Shown: positions 8,512 to 18,707, counted from the first letter of the stretch. The stretch is DNA of 64,000 nt from Eubacteriales bacterium (GCA_030536855.1 JAUNPK010000007.1:1-64000), one strand, 5' to 3'. The notes: a model not told the origin generated them from the letters alone. A program made the numbers and translations.

Positions 8512-10899
8512 ATGGTTGATATTTATTTTGACAAGTTATACAAATACCCAAGAATTCAGGAATGTGTGGGTACAGCTATTCCATTTAAGAAGGGTGAATT
8601 ATACAGTATAGATAACTGTTGTGTTGTTCAGGAAGGAGAAAAATGTCTTACACAGCCTAAAGTAACCGCTTACTATGAAGATGGCAGTATCAAATTTGTA
8701 TATGTTAAATTTGCAGCTGATCTCCCTGCCAACAAGGGTACATCTGTACAGTTTATGACAGAGAATGAATTAGCAGGAGTTAGAGAACATAATAATGAAA
8801 AATGTAGTCCGGCTGTAGTTGAACCACTTGAATCAGGCTATTTTATAAATCTGGGTGAGTTGTGTTTTGCTGTAAAAAATAACAGCAATGGGATTTTTGA
8901 AATGGTAGATGACAAGAGACGCATTTATACAGCGGATAATTTTGAGGGACCATTTCTTAAAGATGAAGAGGATAATTTATACGATACAGTAATCGGTGAG
9001 TGGGAGATTGTTGAATCGGGACCTGTGGAGATTATTCTTTCTGCAAAGGGAAGCAATACCTCGAAGGATAAGAAGGTGGATTTTGAGATAAGGGTTTCAG
9101 GATATGCAGGAAAGCCGTGGTTACAGGTTGCCTATAGAATTATCAATACCACTGATGATGAACTTAAAATTAAATCCCTTGTGTTTTATATGAAAAAAGA
9201 CGGGGAATCAGAAATTACTGATAAGATGGAACTGATTGAAGTTTCCACGGGAAATGACTCCACAGGATGTGGAGATATTCTTACAGATAATTCCAATAAT
9301 GATGGTCCTGTATTTATGACAAGAGGTGTTAATGAACTGGCTATGATTGAGAAAAAGGCACCTGTAAGCGGTATAAGAACCATGGTAGGTACTTCAAATT
9401 ATAAGACCAGTTTTACCATAGGCAAAGATGGGCAGGAGGTTAATCTTATCATTGACGATAAGTATCTTTTGAAAGAAGCTAATGAACATTATGCGGAAGT
9501 ATTTTATGGAACATTTTTTACGGATTATACAGATGAAACGGATGGTTTCTGTATAACGGTGTATCAGGCACAACAGAATTATCCTAAGGCAGTAAAGTCA
9601 TGTAAAGAGGGAATCGGGGTAATGCTTGTTCCTGAGGGAGTTGGTTCTGTTGTAATGCAGTCAGGTATGGCAAAAGAGCAGAGCTTTCTGATACATTTTC
9701 ATGAACCGGAACTTCCTATATGGGAAATTGATAACAGAAGTCTTATATATCAGATGGTTGATAAACCTTATGTTAAGCCGGAGGTTTATAAGCAGTCAGG
9801 ATCCATGCTGGATGTGTTCCCTGAGAAGTTGGACGAGGATGTGGAGATTATGCTCTATGCCAAAGCGGACAGTCATACAAGATGTTACGGCATGTTGAAT
9901 TGGGGTGACACAATTGACGGGGGATATACAGTTCAGGGACGAGGCGGAGGAAAGCCCGTGTTCAGCAATAATGAATATGATTATCCTCATGCCTGTGCAT
10001 TGATGTATGCAAGAACAGGAACGAGAAGATTCCTGGATTACTTGACTGTTGCCGCAAAACACTGGATGGATGTGGATGTTTGCCACTACAGCAATAATCC
10101 TTTATATGTTGGTGGACAGTGGGAACATACCGCAGGACACTGCAAAAACGGAGTAATGGTATGCTCTCATGAATGGGTGGAAGGACTCCTTGATTATTAT
10201 CATCTTACCGGAGACGAGAGAGGATATGAGACTGCGGTGGGAATAGGAGACAATGTCCTCAGACTGCTGGATACCCCAATGTATCAGGTTCCGGGAGAGG
10301 CAAGTGCAAGGGAGACAGGATGGGCACTCAGAACATTGACAGCTTTGTATGTGGAAACACATGATAAGAAATGGCTGGATAAATGTGACTGGATAATAGA
10401 AAGCTTCAAAACATGGGAAAAGGAATACGGTAACTGGCTTGCACCATATACGGATAATACAGTTATAAGAGTCGGCTTTATGATTTCTGTGGCTATTGGT
10501 AGCGTTATGAGATATTACAGAGTCTTCCCTGGTGAAGATATAAAAGATATGATTCTTAGAGCTGTAGATGACCTGATTGAAAACTGCATGATGGACAACG
10601 GATTATTTTATTATAAGGAGCTTCCGAGTCTGTCAAGAAATGGCAGTAATGCACTTCTGCTTGAATCTTTGGCCATTGCTTATGAGCTTACAGGAAATAA
10701 GGAGTACCTTGTTCCGGGAATAAAGACATTTGCCAATCTGGTAAATCAGACGGTATCCGGAGCGGTAGGAAATAAGCAGGTTATTGATGATTGTGTTATA
10801 TGTCAGGGTAATGCCACAAAGAATTTTGCACAGAGCTTTATTCCACTGATTACATATTACAAGGCATTATCAGAAAATAATATGACATTCCGTCAATAA
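8512..10899 (+). CDS. YetA/exo-rhamnogalacturonan-lyase-like protein
   Basis: A 795-aa protein without a signal peptide, so probably cytoplasmic. The first 400 residues look beta-rich. The second half has an alpha/alpha-barrel character with the striking His/Trp segment around 524-560 (HYSNNP, GGQWEHTAGH, SHEWVEGLLDYYHLTGD). This arrangement resembles the PcRGLX/YetA family, which includes an exo-rhamnogalacturonan lyase of family PL26 and B. subtilis YetA from its pectin locus. The likely role is trimming imported rhamnogalacturonan oligosaccharides. A TIM-barrel sugar isomerase follows 52 nt later. RBS ggagg is good. Substrate and lyase activity are inferred. Confidence 0.68.
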   Translation: MVDIYFDKLYKYPRIQECVGTAIPFKKGELYSIDNCCVVQEGEKCLTQPKVTAYYEDGSIKFVYVKFAADLPANKGTSVQFMTENELAGVREHNNEKCSPAVVEPLESGYFINLGELCFAVKNNSNGIFEMVDDKRRIYTADNFEGPFLKDEEDNLYDTVIGEWEIVESGPVEIILSAKGSNTSKDKKVDFEIRVSGYAGKPWLQVAYRIINTTDDELKIKSLVFYMKKDGESEITDKMELIEVSTGNDSTGCGDILTDNSNNDGPVFMTRGVNELAMIEKKAPVSGIRTMVGTSNYKTSFTIGKDGQEVNLIIDDKYLLKEANEHYAEVFYGTFFTDYTDETDGFCITVYQAQQNYPKAVKSCKEGIGVMLVPEGVGSVVMQSGMAKEQSFLIHFHEPELPIWEIDNRSLIYQMVDKPYVKPEVYKQSGSMLDVFPEKLDEDVEIMLYAKADSHTRCYGMLNWGDTIDGGYTVQGRGGGKPVFSNNEYDYPHACALMYARTGTRRFLDYLTVAAKHWMDVDVCHYSNNPLYVGGQWEHTAGHCKNGVMVCSHEWVEGLLDYYHLTGDERGYETAVGIGDNVLRLLDTPMYQVPGEASARETGWALRTLTALYVETHDKKWLDKCDWIIESFKTWEKEYGNWLAPYTDNTVIRVGFMISVAIGSVMRYYRVFPGEDIKDMILRAVDDLIENCMMDNGLFYYKELPSLSRNGSNALLLESLAIAYELTGNKEYLVPGIKTFANLVNQTVSGAVGNKQVIDDCVICQGNATKNFAQSFIPLITYYKALSENNMTFRQ

Positions 10900-10951
10900 T
10901 GTGTTAAACTGACAGGGACACTTTGAACGGAAATGGAGGAGTAATAAGAAT

Positions 10952-11788
10952 ATGAGAATAGGAATCAGAGCACATGATGTTGCATATGCACCTTTGGATG
11001 AACTTATCCCTAATATTCATGCACAGGGATTTCACTGTATGCATATAGCACTTAAGAAATCAATTAAGGAATTTAACACCGGAGTTGAAGCAATGACACC
11101 GGGACTTGCTATGTATATGAAGGAGCTATGCGCAGATAATAAGGTTGATATTGCAGTGTTGGGATGTTATCTCAATCTTTGTAATCCTAATCCGGAAAAA
11201 CATAAAGAGATAGTTGAGAAATATATGGCACATATCCGTTTCGCCAGTGTATTAGGATGCGGAGTTGTAGGAACAGAGACAGGTGCGGTTAACGAAGAAT
11301 ATAAGTATGAGCCGGCTAATCATTCTGAAGAGGCTCTTAATCTTTTTATTGAAAATTTAAGACCTATCGTTAAGTATGCAGAGCAGTTTGGTGTAATTAT
11401 TGCCATCGAGCCTGTATGGAAACATATTGTCTGTACGGTTGAAAGAGCAAGGAAAGTTCTTGATGCAATTGATTCACCTAATTTACAGATTATATTTGAT
11501 CCGGTTAATTTATTATGTGTAGAAAATCTTTCACAGCAGGATGAAATTATTAATAAGGCATTTGATCTTCTGAGAAAAGAGATTGCAGTTGTTCACTGTA
11601 AGGATTATGTGGTTGAGGGAGATGAACTTAAGTCTATAGCTGCAGGAACGGGAGGGCTTAATTATCCGTTACTGCTTAAAAAGATTAAAGAACATAAACC
11701 ATATGTTCATTGTACATTAGAGAACACTGTGCCTGAGAATGCTGTAGCAACACGAGAATTTATGGAAAAGACGTATGCTGAGGTATAG
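10952..11788 (+). CDS. Sugar phosphate isomerase/epimerase, TIM barrel
   Basis: A 278-aa protein of the xylose-isomerase-like TIM-barrel superfamily (AP_endonuc_2). Metal-ligand-type residues occur where expected: IAIEPVWKH (Glu near 152), IIFDPVNLL (Asp near 185), VVHCKDY (His near 210) and CTLEN near the end (Glu). Members interconvert keto and aldo sugars or act on inositols. The exact substrate cannot be read from the sequence. Its place right after the rhamnogalacturonan-lyase-like gene suggests a pectin-derived sugar. Only 25 nt separate it from rel, so read-through into rel is likely. Confidence 0.8.
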   Translation: MRIGIRAHDVAYAPLDELIPNIHAQGFHCMHIALKKSIKEFNTGVEAMTPGLAMYMKELCADNKVDIAVLGCYLNLCNPNPEKHKEIVEKYMAHIRFASVLGCGVVGTETGAVNEEYKYEPANHSEEALNLFIENLRPIVKYAEQFGVIIAIEPVWKHIVCTVERARKVLDAIDSPNLQIIFDPVNLLCVENLSQQDEIINKAFDLLRKEIAVVHCKDYVVEGDELKSIAAGTGGLNYPLLLKKIKEHKPYVHCTLENTVPENAVATREFMEKTYAEV

Positions 11789-11813
11789 ATTTTAGACATA
11801 AGGAGAGATGATA

Positions 11814-14111
11814 ATGGCTGAGAAAATAGAGTTAACAGAAAATAGTAATATTAAGACAAGTAAGGTGGATAAATCAGTAGCTACTCCAGCTGATTTTACC
11901 AGCCCTGAAGAGTTGTATAATAAGCTCATAGAAAGTATTAAAAAATATCATCCATCATCAGATCTTACGGATATTCAGAAAGCTTATGATATTGCAAGAA
12001 GTGCTCATGAAGGTCAGTTCAGAAAGTCAGGCGAGCCATATATTATTCATCCTCTCTGTGTTGCAATAATCCTGGCAGAATTGGAATTGGATAAAGAGAC
12101 AATTGTTGCAGGACTTCTGCACGATGTTGTTGAAGACACAGTAATGACAAGTGAAGATGTTGCCAAAGAGTTTGGTGACGAAGTTGCATTGCTTGTGGAT
12201 GGCGTTACAAAGCTTACACAATTGAATTATCAGCATGATAAAATTGAAGTTCAGGCTGAAAATCTCAGAAAAATGTTTTTGGCTATGGCTAAAGACATTC
12301 GTGTTATTATGATTAAGCTTGCCGACAGACTTCACAATATGAGAACAATGCAGTATCAGTCCCCGGCAAAGCAGATTGAGAAGTCAAGAGAAACTATGGA
12401 CATATATGCTCCAATAGCTCACAGACTGGGTATTTCCAAGATTAAGGTAGAGTTGGATGACCTTTCTATGAAATATCTTATGCCGGAAACATATAACAAC
12501 CTTGTAGAACAGGTTAATATGAACAGACCGGGAAGAGAAGCATTTATTAAAAGTATCATTAAAGAAGTGGGAATGCATATTGGTAATGCCGGAATAGAAG
12601 CAGAAATAGATGGTCGTGTTAAACATTTCTTCTCTATTTACAGAAAGATGCGTAACCAGAACAAAACGCTTGATCAGATATATGATATATTTGCAGTCAG
12701 GATCAAGGTTGATACTGTAAAAGACTGTTATGCAGCATTGGGTGTAATTCATGAGATGTATAAGCCAATTCCGGGTAGATTTAAGGATTACATTGCCATG
12801 CCAAAGCAGAATATGTATCAGTCTCTTCACACAACACTGATTGCATCTAACGGACAGCCTTTTGAAGTTCAGATTAGAACATACGAAATGCATCGTATTG
12901 CGGAGTATGGTATTGCTGCCCACTGGAAATATAAAGAGGGAAAAAGCGGTGATAATAACGACAGCGAAGAGGCTAAGCTCAGCTGGTTAAGACAAATATT
13001 AGAGTGGCAGAGGGATATGTCTGATAATAAGGAATTCCTCTCTTCTATAAAGAATGATTTAGACCTTTTCTCAGATGCAGTATACTGTTTTACACCATCG
13101 GGAGATGTTAAGAATCTTCCGGCAGGTTCATGTCCTATAGATTTTGCATATAGCATTCATAGTGCTGTAGGCAATAAGATGGTTGGCGCAAGAGTAAACG
13201 GTAAGCTGGTTAATATTGATTATGAACTTAAGAATGGTGACAGAATAGAGATTATTACATCCCAGAATTCAAAGGGTCCCAGCCGCGACTGGTTGTCTAT
13301 TGTCAAGTCTACTCAGGCTAAGAATAAGATTAATCAGTGGTTTAAGCAGGAACTGAAGGAAGATAACATATTAAAGGGCAAAGAGCTTATATCAAGTTAT
13401 TGTAAGAGTAAGGGAATTGTACTTTCAAATATTACAAAGCCTGAATTTATAGAGAAAGCTCTGCGCAAATATGGTTACAGGGATTGGGATTCTTTATTAG
13501 CTTCCGTAGGACATGGTGCTTTAAAAGAAGGACAGATAGTCAATAAACTTAATGAGGAATTTTTAAAGACTAAGAAGGCAGAGATTACCGACAAGGAAGT
13601 TCTTGAGGGAATAGTTGCCAATGAGAATAAAGAAAAGCCTCAGGATAAGAAGAGTAAGAATGGAATTGTAGTTAAAGGAATTCACGATGTAGCTGTAAGA
13701 TTTTCTAAATGCTGTAATCCTGTGCCGGGAGACGAAATTGTGGGATTTGTTACAAGAGGACGAGGCATTTCCATCCACAGAACAGACTGTGTGAATATTC
13801 TTAATTTCCCTGCAAATGAGAGACAGCGACTGATTGAGGCAGAATGGGATCAGAAAGAAAATAAAAATGATAAGTACAGCGCAGAGATTAACATTTTTGC
13901 AACTAACAGAACGGGTCTTATTGTGGATATATCAAGACTGTTTACGGAGGCTGACATTGATGTTCGTTTTATGAACAGCCGCGTCAATAAAAAGCAGCTT
14001 GCAACCATTAATATGGGATTTGTTGTAACAGGCACTGAACAGCTCAATAAACTTGTGGATAATCTTAGAAAGATTGAAGGAGTAACAGATATCGTCAGAG
14101 CTACAGGCTGA
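11814..14111 (+). CDS. rel: Bifunctional (p)ppGpp synthetase/hydrolase
   Basis: A 765-aa long RelA/SpoT-family enzyme controlling the stringent response. Domains in order: HD hydrolase (about 40-200, with LLHDVVEDT near 100), synthetase (about 240-360, with GRFKDYIAMPKQNMYQSLH near 321), TGS (about 405-465), a conserved cysteine region (RFSKCCNPVPGD near 630) and C-terminal ACT (about 690-765). Both HD and synthetase motifs look intact, so both making and breaking (p)ppGpp are expected. Start ATG 11814 is favoured over the in-frame ATG at 11808 because aaggaga ends at 11806. It leads a run of closely spaced genes down to aspS. Confidence 0.95.
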   Translation: MAEKIELTENSNIKTSKVDKSVATPADFTSPEELYNKLIESIKKYHPSSDLTDIQKAYDIARSAHEGQFRKSGEPYIIHPLCVAIILAELELDKETIVAGLLHDVVEDTVMTSEDVAKEFGDEVALLVDGVTKLTQLNYQHDKIEVQAENLRKMFLAMAKDIRVIMIKLADRLHNMRTMQYQSPAKQIEKSRETMDIYAPIAHRLGISKIKVELDDLSMKYLMPETYNNLVEQVNMNRPGREAFIKSIIKEVGMHIGNAGIEAEIDGRVKHFFSIYRKMRNQNKTLDQIYDIFAVRIKVDTVKDCYAALGVIHEMYKPIPGRFKDYIAMPKQNMYQSLHTTLIASNGQPFEVQIRTYEMHRIAEYGIAAHWKYKEGKSGDNNDSEEAKLSWLRQILEWQRDMSDNKEFLSSIKNDLDLFSDAVYCFTPSGDVKNLPAGSCPIDFAYSIHSAVGNKMVGARVNGKLVNIDYELKNGDRIEIITSQNSKGPSRDWLSIVKSTQAKNKINQWFKQELKEDNILKGKELISSYCKSKGIVLSNITKPEFIEKALRKYGYRDWDSLLASVGHGALKEGQIVNKLNEEFLKTKKAEITDKEVLEGIVANENKEKPQDKKSKNGIVVKGIHDVAVRFSKCCNPVPGDEIVGFVTRGRGISIHRTDCVNILNFPANERQRLIEAEWDQKENKNDKYSAEINIFATNRTGLIVDISRLFTEADIDVRFMNSRVNKKQLATINMGFVVTGTEQLNKLVDNLRKIEGVTDIVRATG

Positions 14112-14143
14112 TAAATTATATATGTTTTTGTGGAGGATGTTTC

Positions 14144-14773
14144 ATGACCAGGGTAGATTCCAAAGTTTTAGGAATGGTAGGCACTAATTGTTATCTTCTT
14201 ATAAATGAGGATATAAAAGAATGTGTGTTGGTTGATCCCGGAGACTGTCCGGATGATATTGATAAAATGATTCATAAGTGGGACTGTACTCTTGTGGGAG
14301 TGCTTCTTACTCATGGACATTTTGATCATATTATGGCAGCAGAAGCAGTTAGGGATAAATACGGTGTTAAAATATATGCATCATGTGATGAAAAAGAAAC
14401 ACTTGGTAATCCTGATTACAATCTGGGCTCTTCATACAGTCTTAACAGTTTGTCACTAGAGGCGGATGTTTATAACAATGATGGGGATATAATAAAGCTT
14501 GCAGGGTTTGATATTCAGGCTCTTCACACACCGGGACATACTGCCGGCGGCACCTGTTACTATGTTAAGGAAGAAGGAATCTTATTTTCGGGAGATACAC
14601 TGTTTTGCGAATCAGTAGGCAGAACAGATTTCCCTGGTGGAAGCATGGGAAAACTTATACAATCCATAAAAAGTAAAATAATGGTTCTTCCGGAGGATAC
14701 AAAGATTTATCCGGGACATGGAGAAGGAACAAATGTGGGTTATGAGAAGAAGTATAATCCATTTTTAGGATAG
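14144..14773 (+). CDS. MBL-fold metallohydrolase (glyoxalase II-like)
   Basis: A 209-aa metallo-beta-lactamase-fold protein with the metal motif THGHFDH (about 56-62), then HTPGHT (about 128), FSGDTLF (about 148) and PGHGEGT near the end. These are the usual ligands of the glyoxalase II-like branch. Small cytosolic members of this type sit next to rel in many Clostridia. Substrate is unknown; thioester hydrolysis is a guess from the family. It starts 32 nt after rel with ggagg and stops 10 nt before hemZ. Confidence 0.9.
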   Translation: MTRVDSKVLGMVGTNCYLLINEDIKECVLVDPGDCPDDIDKMIHKWDCTLVGVLLTHGHFDHIMAAEAVRDKYGVKIYASCDEKETLGNPDYNLGSSYSLNSLSLEADVYNNDGDIIKLAGFDIQALHTPGHTAGGTCYYVKEEGILFSGDTLFCESVGRTDFPGGSMGKLIQSIKSKIMVLPEDTKIYPGHGEGTNVGYEKKYNPFLG

Positions 14774-14783
14774 GAAATATTAT

Positions 14784-16199
14784 ATGATATATATTGATAT
14801 TGATAATGACATTTTTTATGACGATGCCATAGTTTTAGTCCGTTCTTTTTACCCAAGAACAGAAGTTTCAGCATATAAGAAAGATGCTGAAATCGGTGAT
14901 GATGATAAAGTTATAGAAGTTAAGACACCTGATACAGAAAATCTTTCCAAAAAAGAGATGCATGAGGTATTTAAGGAATCCTTTTATAAAGAACTTCAGA
15001 AAATGACAAGAAAAAGCCTGCCTTGGGGCTACCTTACAGGCGTAAGACCAAGTAAGATTGCATATACCATGCTTGAGGAAGGTGCCAAGAGAGAAGATAT
15101 TATAAAGGAATTTACAGATAAACATTTTGCATGCGGAAATAAGGCTGAACTTGCATTATGTGTTGCAGAGACAGAACGGGATATTTTAAGGAAAATAGAC
15201 TATAAGAATGGTTATAGTCTTTATATAGGAATTCCCTTTTGTCCAAGTATATGTCTGTATTGTTCATTTTCATCATATTCACTGGGTGCCTACAAGGATT
15301 ATGTGGAGCAATATCTGGATGCATTAATAAAAGAGATGGAGTTCGTTTCCCGGTCTATGAAAGACAGGAGACTGGACACTGTATATTTCGGAGGAGGAAC
15401 ACCTACAACATTAAGTGCTTCCCAGCTTGACAGACTGCTCACAGAGCTTGAAAGGCTTTTTGATATTGATAATTGCAGGGAATTAACTGTGGAAGCCGGA
15501 AGACCTGATAGTATAACAGTTGATAAACTTAAGGTTCTGAAAGAACATAATGTGGGCAGAATTTCAATTAATCCTCAGACCATGAATCAGAAGACCCTTG
15601 ACCTTATAGGAAGAAAGCATACGGTACAGCATATTAAGGAAGTCTTTTCAATGGCAAGAGATGAAGGATTTAATAATATAAATATGGATATTATTCTGGG
15701 CCTTCCTGGAGAGGGTGTGGATGAAGTGAGACATACCCTTGATGAAATCACAGCCATGAAGCCTGAAAGTCTTACGGTACATTCTCTGGCTATTAAGAGG
15801 GCTGCGGCCCTTAATATATGGCGGGACCAGTATGTTAATCTCACAATTGACAATACCGAAGAGATTGTCAGAATGACAGAGGAAACTTCAAAAAATCTTA
15901 ATATGCAGCCTTATTATATGTATCGTCAGAAAAATATGGCAGGTAACTTTGAAAATGTGGGCTATGCAATAAAGGGACTTGAGTGCATCTATAATATTCT
16001 GATTATGGAAGAGAAACAGACCATCATAGCCTGTGGAGCCGGAGCGAGCAGTAAAATTGTATTTCATGGGGAATCGGACAAGGACCACTCTGTAAGAATT
16101 GAAAGAATAGAAAATGTTAAAGATGTTAAGAGCTATGTAGAACGTATTGATGAAATGATTCAAAGAAAAGAAGAGTTTTTTAGGAATAATTGGCGTTAA
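14784..16199 (+). CDS. hemZ: HemZ-type radical SAM coproporphyrinogen dehydrogenase family protein
   Basis: A 471-aa protein. The first 145 residues form the extra N-terminal region typical of HemZ. The radical-SAM CxxxCxxC follows in IPFCPSICLYCSF (about 150-160), with YFGGGTPTT and the HemN-like SINPQTMNQKTLDLIGR downstream. The family is annotated as oxygen-independent coproporphyrinogen III oxidase, but in Clostridia lacking haem synthesis the true role is unclear; no other haem gene lies in this window. The next gene's RBS starts directly after the stop. Confidence 0.9.
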   Translation: MIYIDIDNDIFYDDAIVLVRSFYPRTEVSAYKKDAEIGDDDKVIEVKTPDTENLSKKEMHEVFKESFYKELQKMTRKSLPWGYLTGVRPSKIAYTMLEEGAKREDIIKEFTDKHFACGNKAELALCVAETERDILRKIDYKNGYSLYIGIPFCPSICLYCSFSSYSLGAYKDYVEQYLDALIKEMEFVSRSMKDRRLDTVYFGGGTPTTLSASQLDRLLTELERLFDIDNCRELTVEAGRPDSITVDKLKVLKEHNVGRISINPQTMNQKTLDLIGRKHTVQHIKEVFSMARDEGFNNINMDIILGLPGEGVDEVRHTLDEITAMKPESLTVHSLAIKRAAALNIWRDQYVNLTIDNTEEIVRMTEETSKNLNMQPYYMYRQKNMAGNFENVGYAIKGLECIYNILIMEEKQTIIACGAGASSKIVFHGESDKDHSVRIERIENVKDVKSYVERIDEMIQRKEEFFRNNWR

Positions 16200-16210
16200 C
16201 GAGGAATATT

Positions 16211-16837
16211 ATGATGGTTGAAGATGGGGACGAGTTATTTAATTACATGCTTAATGACTTAAAGGGTGGAATACAGCATGGAGTTCTTGTGGCAAATCTT
16301 TCTTACGCTTTGGGTTTAGCATGCGGTTTATCAGAGGAAGAAGCCTACGAATTAAAAAATGCAGCAATGGTACATGATGTGGGAAAGCTAAAGCTGTCTC
16401 AGTATCTGTATGGAAGAAGCTACAGAAATTTTTCTGATGAAGAAATGAAATATATGCGTATGCACTCTAAAATCAGTTATGATGTATTGAAAAAATATGA
16501 CTATTCGGATAATATAATGGATGTTGTTTTGTGGCACCATGAATGTTTTGACGGCAGCGGATATCCTGACAATCTTAAAGGAGATGATATTCCTCTGGGG
16601 GCAAGAATTCTTAAGGTTACAGATGAATTTGCCGCACTTATCTCAGACAGACCTTATAGAAAAAGGTTTGATATTGATACGGCAGTCAACATTATGATTG
16701 ATGAGATAAAGAATATGGATATGAAAGTATTTATAGCTTTTCAGAGAATGATTCATGAGGATTCCACACTGGAACTTATTGAAAACAGCAGGTTGAATCT
16801 TGATGATTTGGATATTAGTGATATACTTGATATCTAG
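16211..16837 (+). CDS. HD-GYP domain phosphohydrolase
   Basis: A 208-aa protein made almost entirely of an HD-GYP-type domain: MVHDVGKLKLSQ supplies the HD pair, and WHHECFDGSGYP followed by LKVTDEFAAL matches the HD-GYP signature. Such domains often hydrolyse cyclic di-GMP. No sensor or receiver domain is attached. Start ATG 16211 is chosen because gagga at 16201-16205 precedes it at 6 nt. Earlier in-frame starts overlap hemZ. It sits tightly between hemZ and aspS, where hisS is found in many Clostridia. Confidence 0.85.
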   Translation: MMVEDGDELFNYMLNDLKGGIQHGVLVANLSYALGLACGLSEEEAYELKNAAMVHDVGKLKLSQYLYGRSYRNFSDEEMKYMRMHSKISYDVLKKYDYSDNIMDVVLWHHECFDGSGYPDNLKGDDIPLGARILKVTDEFAALISDRPYRKRFDIDTAVNIMIDEIKNMDMKVFIAFQRMIHEDSTLELIENSRLNLDDLDISDILDI

Positions 16838-16882
16838 TGCTACACATTATTTAATATGATATGGAAAACGAGGTAAGAGACT

Positions 16883-18667
16883 ATGGCGGAGTCAATGGTT
16901 GGCTTAAAGAGAACTCACAGATGTACAGAGGTTTCAAACAGTAATATAGGTGAGAAAGTAACAGTTATGGGATGGGTAGCCAAGAGACGTAATCTTGGAG
17001 CTTTGATTTTTGTGGATTTAAGAGACAGAAGCGGTATTTTGCAGATTCTTTTTGATGAAAATGTTATTGGAAAAGAAGGATTTGATAAGGCTTATACTCT
17101 TAGAAATGAGTTTGTTATTGCAGTTGAGGGTAAAGTCAATAAAAGAAGCGGAGCTGTTAATGAAAACTTAAAGACAGGTGACATTGAAATAGTTGCTGAG
17201 TCATTAAGAATTCTTTCTGAGTCAGAGACACCTCCTTTTCCTATTGAGGAAAATATCAATACAAAAGAGGATATAAGACTTAAATATAGATGTCTTGATC
17301 TTAGAAGACCTGATATCCAGGCTAATATTATTATGAGAAGTCAGGTGGCAACTTTAACAAGAGCCTTCCTTGCAAAAGAGGGCTTTCTTGAAATAGAAAC
17401 TCCTATGCTTACAAAATCAACACCGGAAGGCGCAAGAGATTACCTTGTCCCAAGCCGTGTTCATCCGGGAAAGTTTTATGCATTACCTCAGTCACCTCAG
17501 CTTTTTAAGCAGATGCTTATGTGTTCGGGTTATGACAGATATATGCAGATTGCCAGATGTTTCAGAGATGAGGATTTAAGAGCTGACAGACAGCCGGAAT
17601 TCACACAGATAGATATGGAGTTGTCATTTGTGGATGTGGATGATGTTATTGATGTTAACGAAAGACTTCTGGCATATCTTTTTAAAGAAATTCTTGATGT
17701 TGATATTCAACTACCAATTATGAGAATGACATGGCAGGAAGCAATGGACAGATTCGGTTCTGATAAACCTGACCTTAGATTTGGCATGGAACTTGTAAAT
17801 GTTTCTGATGTGGTTAAAGGTTGTGGATTTGGCGTATTTACCGGCGCATTGGAAAATGGTGGTTCTGTTCGGGGTATTAATGCCAAGGGACAGGGAGCTA
17901 TGCCAAGAAAGAAGATTGATGCTTTAGTTGATTTTGCTAAGGGATATGGAGCAAAGGGACTTGCATATATAGCTATAAATGAAGACGGAACTTATAAATC
18001 TTCATTTGCCAAGTTTATGACTGAGGAAGAGATGGATGCTCTTGTGAAAGCAATGGATGGAGAAGCAGGAGATTTATTGCTTTTCGCAGCAGACAGAAAT
18101 AAAATTGTATGGAATGTATTAGGAGCCTTGAGAATTGAACTTGCCCAGCAGATGGGACTTCTCGACAAGAATGATTATAAATTCTTATGGGTAACAGAAT
18201 TCCCACAGTTTGAATGGTCAGATGAGGAAGAAAGATTTGTTGCCATGCATCATCCGTTTACAATGCCAATGGATGAGGATCTTGATATGCTTGAAACTAA
18301 TCCGGGAGCTGTTAGGGCTAAGGCCTATGATATTGTACTTAACGGTACCGAAATAGGAGGCGGAAGCGTTAGAATCCACCAGGCAGACGTTCAGTCAAGG
18401 ATGTTTAAGGCACTTGGACTTACAGATGAAGTGGCTAATGAAAAGTTTGGATTCCTTCTTGATGCATTTAAGTACGGTGTACCACCACATGCAGGACTTG
18501 CTTATGGTCTTGACCGTCTTGTAATGCTTATGGCTAAGAGAGATTCAATAAGAGATGTTATAGCATTCCCTAAGATTAAGGATGCTACATGTCTTCTTAC
18601 TAATGCTCCTGATGTTGTAGATAAAAAGCAACTTGATGAATTGTCTATTTCTATTGACGAACAATAA
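16883..18667 (+). CDS. aspS: Aspartate--tRNA ligase, bacterial type
   Basis: A 594-aa class II aminoacyl-tRNA synthetase charging tRNA-Asp. The N-terminal OB-fold anticodon-binding domain (VTVMGWVAKRRNLGALIFVD) precedes motif 2 (FRDEDLRADRQPEFTQIDME, near 233), a GAD insertion domain typical of bacterial AspRS (about 300-410) and motif 3 (GLAYGLDRLVML, near 545). Length is normal for the bacterial form. It is the last gene of the rel-to-aspS run. RBS gagg lies 9 nt upstream of the ATG. Confidence 0.97.
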   Translation: MAESMVGLKRTHRCTEVSNSNIGEKVTVMGWVAKRRNLGALIFVDLRDRSGILQILFDENVIGKEGFDKAYTLRNEFVIAVEGKVNKRSGAVNENLKTGDIEIVAESLRILSESETPPFPIEENINTKEDIRLKYRCLDLRRPDIQANIIMRSQVATLTRAFLAKEGFLEIETPMLTKSTPEGARDYLVPSRVHPGKFYALPQSPQLFKQMLMCSGYDRYMQIARCFRDEDLRADRQPEFTQIDMELSFVDVDDVIDVNERLLAYLFKEILDVDIQLPIMRMTWQEAMDRFGSDKPDLRFGMELVNVSDVVKGCGFGVFTGALENGGSVRGINAKGQGAMPRKKIDALVDFAKGYGAKGLAYIAINEDGTYKSSFAKFMTEEEMDALVKAMDGEAGDLLLFAADRNKIVWNVLGALRIELAQQMGLLDKNDYKFLWVTEFPQFEWSDEEERFVAMHHPFTMPMDEDLDMLETNPGAVRAKAYDIVLNGTEIGGGSVRIHQADVQSRMFKALGLTDEVANEKFGFLLDAFKYGVPPHAGLAYGLDRLVMLMAKRDSIRDVIAFPKIKDATCLLTNAPDVVDKKQLDELSISIDEQ

Positions 18668-18707
18668 GTCTTTTTATAAATATGTAATTATAATTGTATT
18701 TTATGCA

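Noticed and set aside
12384..12923. 179-codon minus-strand frame inside rel
   Set aside because: Antisense to a conserved enzyme, no RBS, no recognisable domain.
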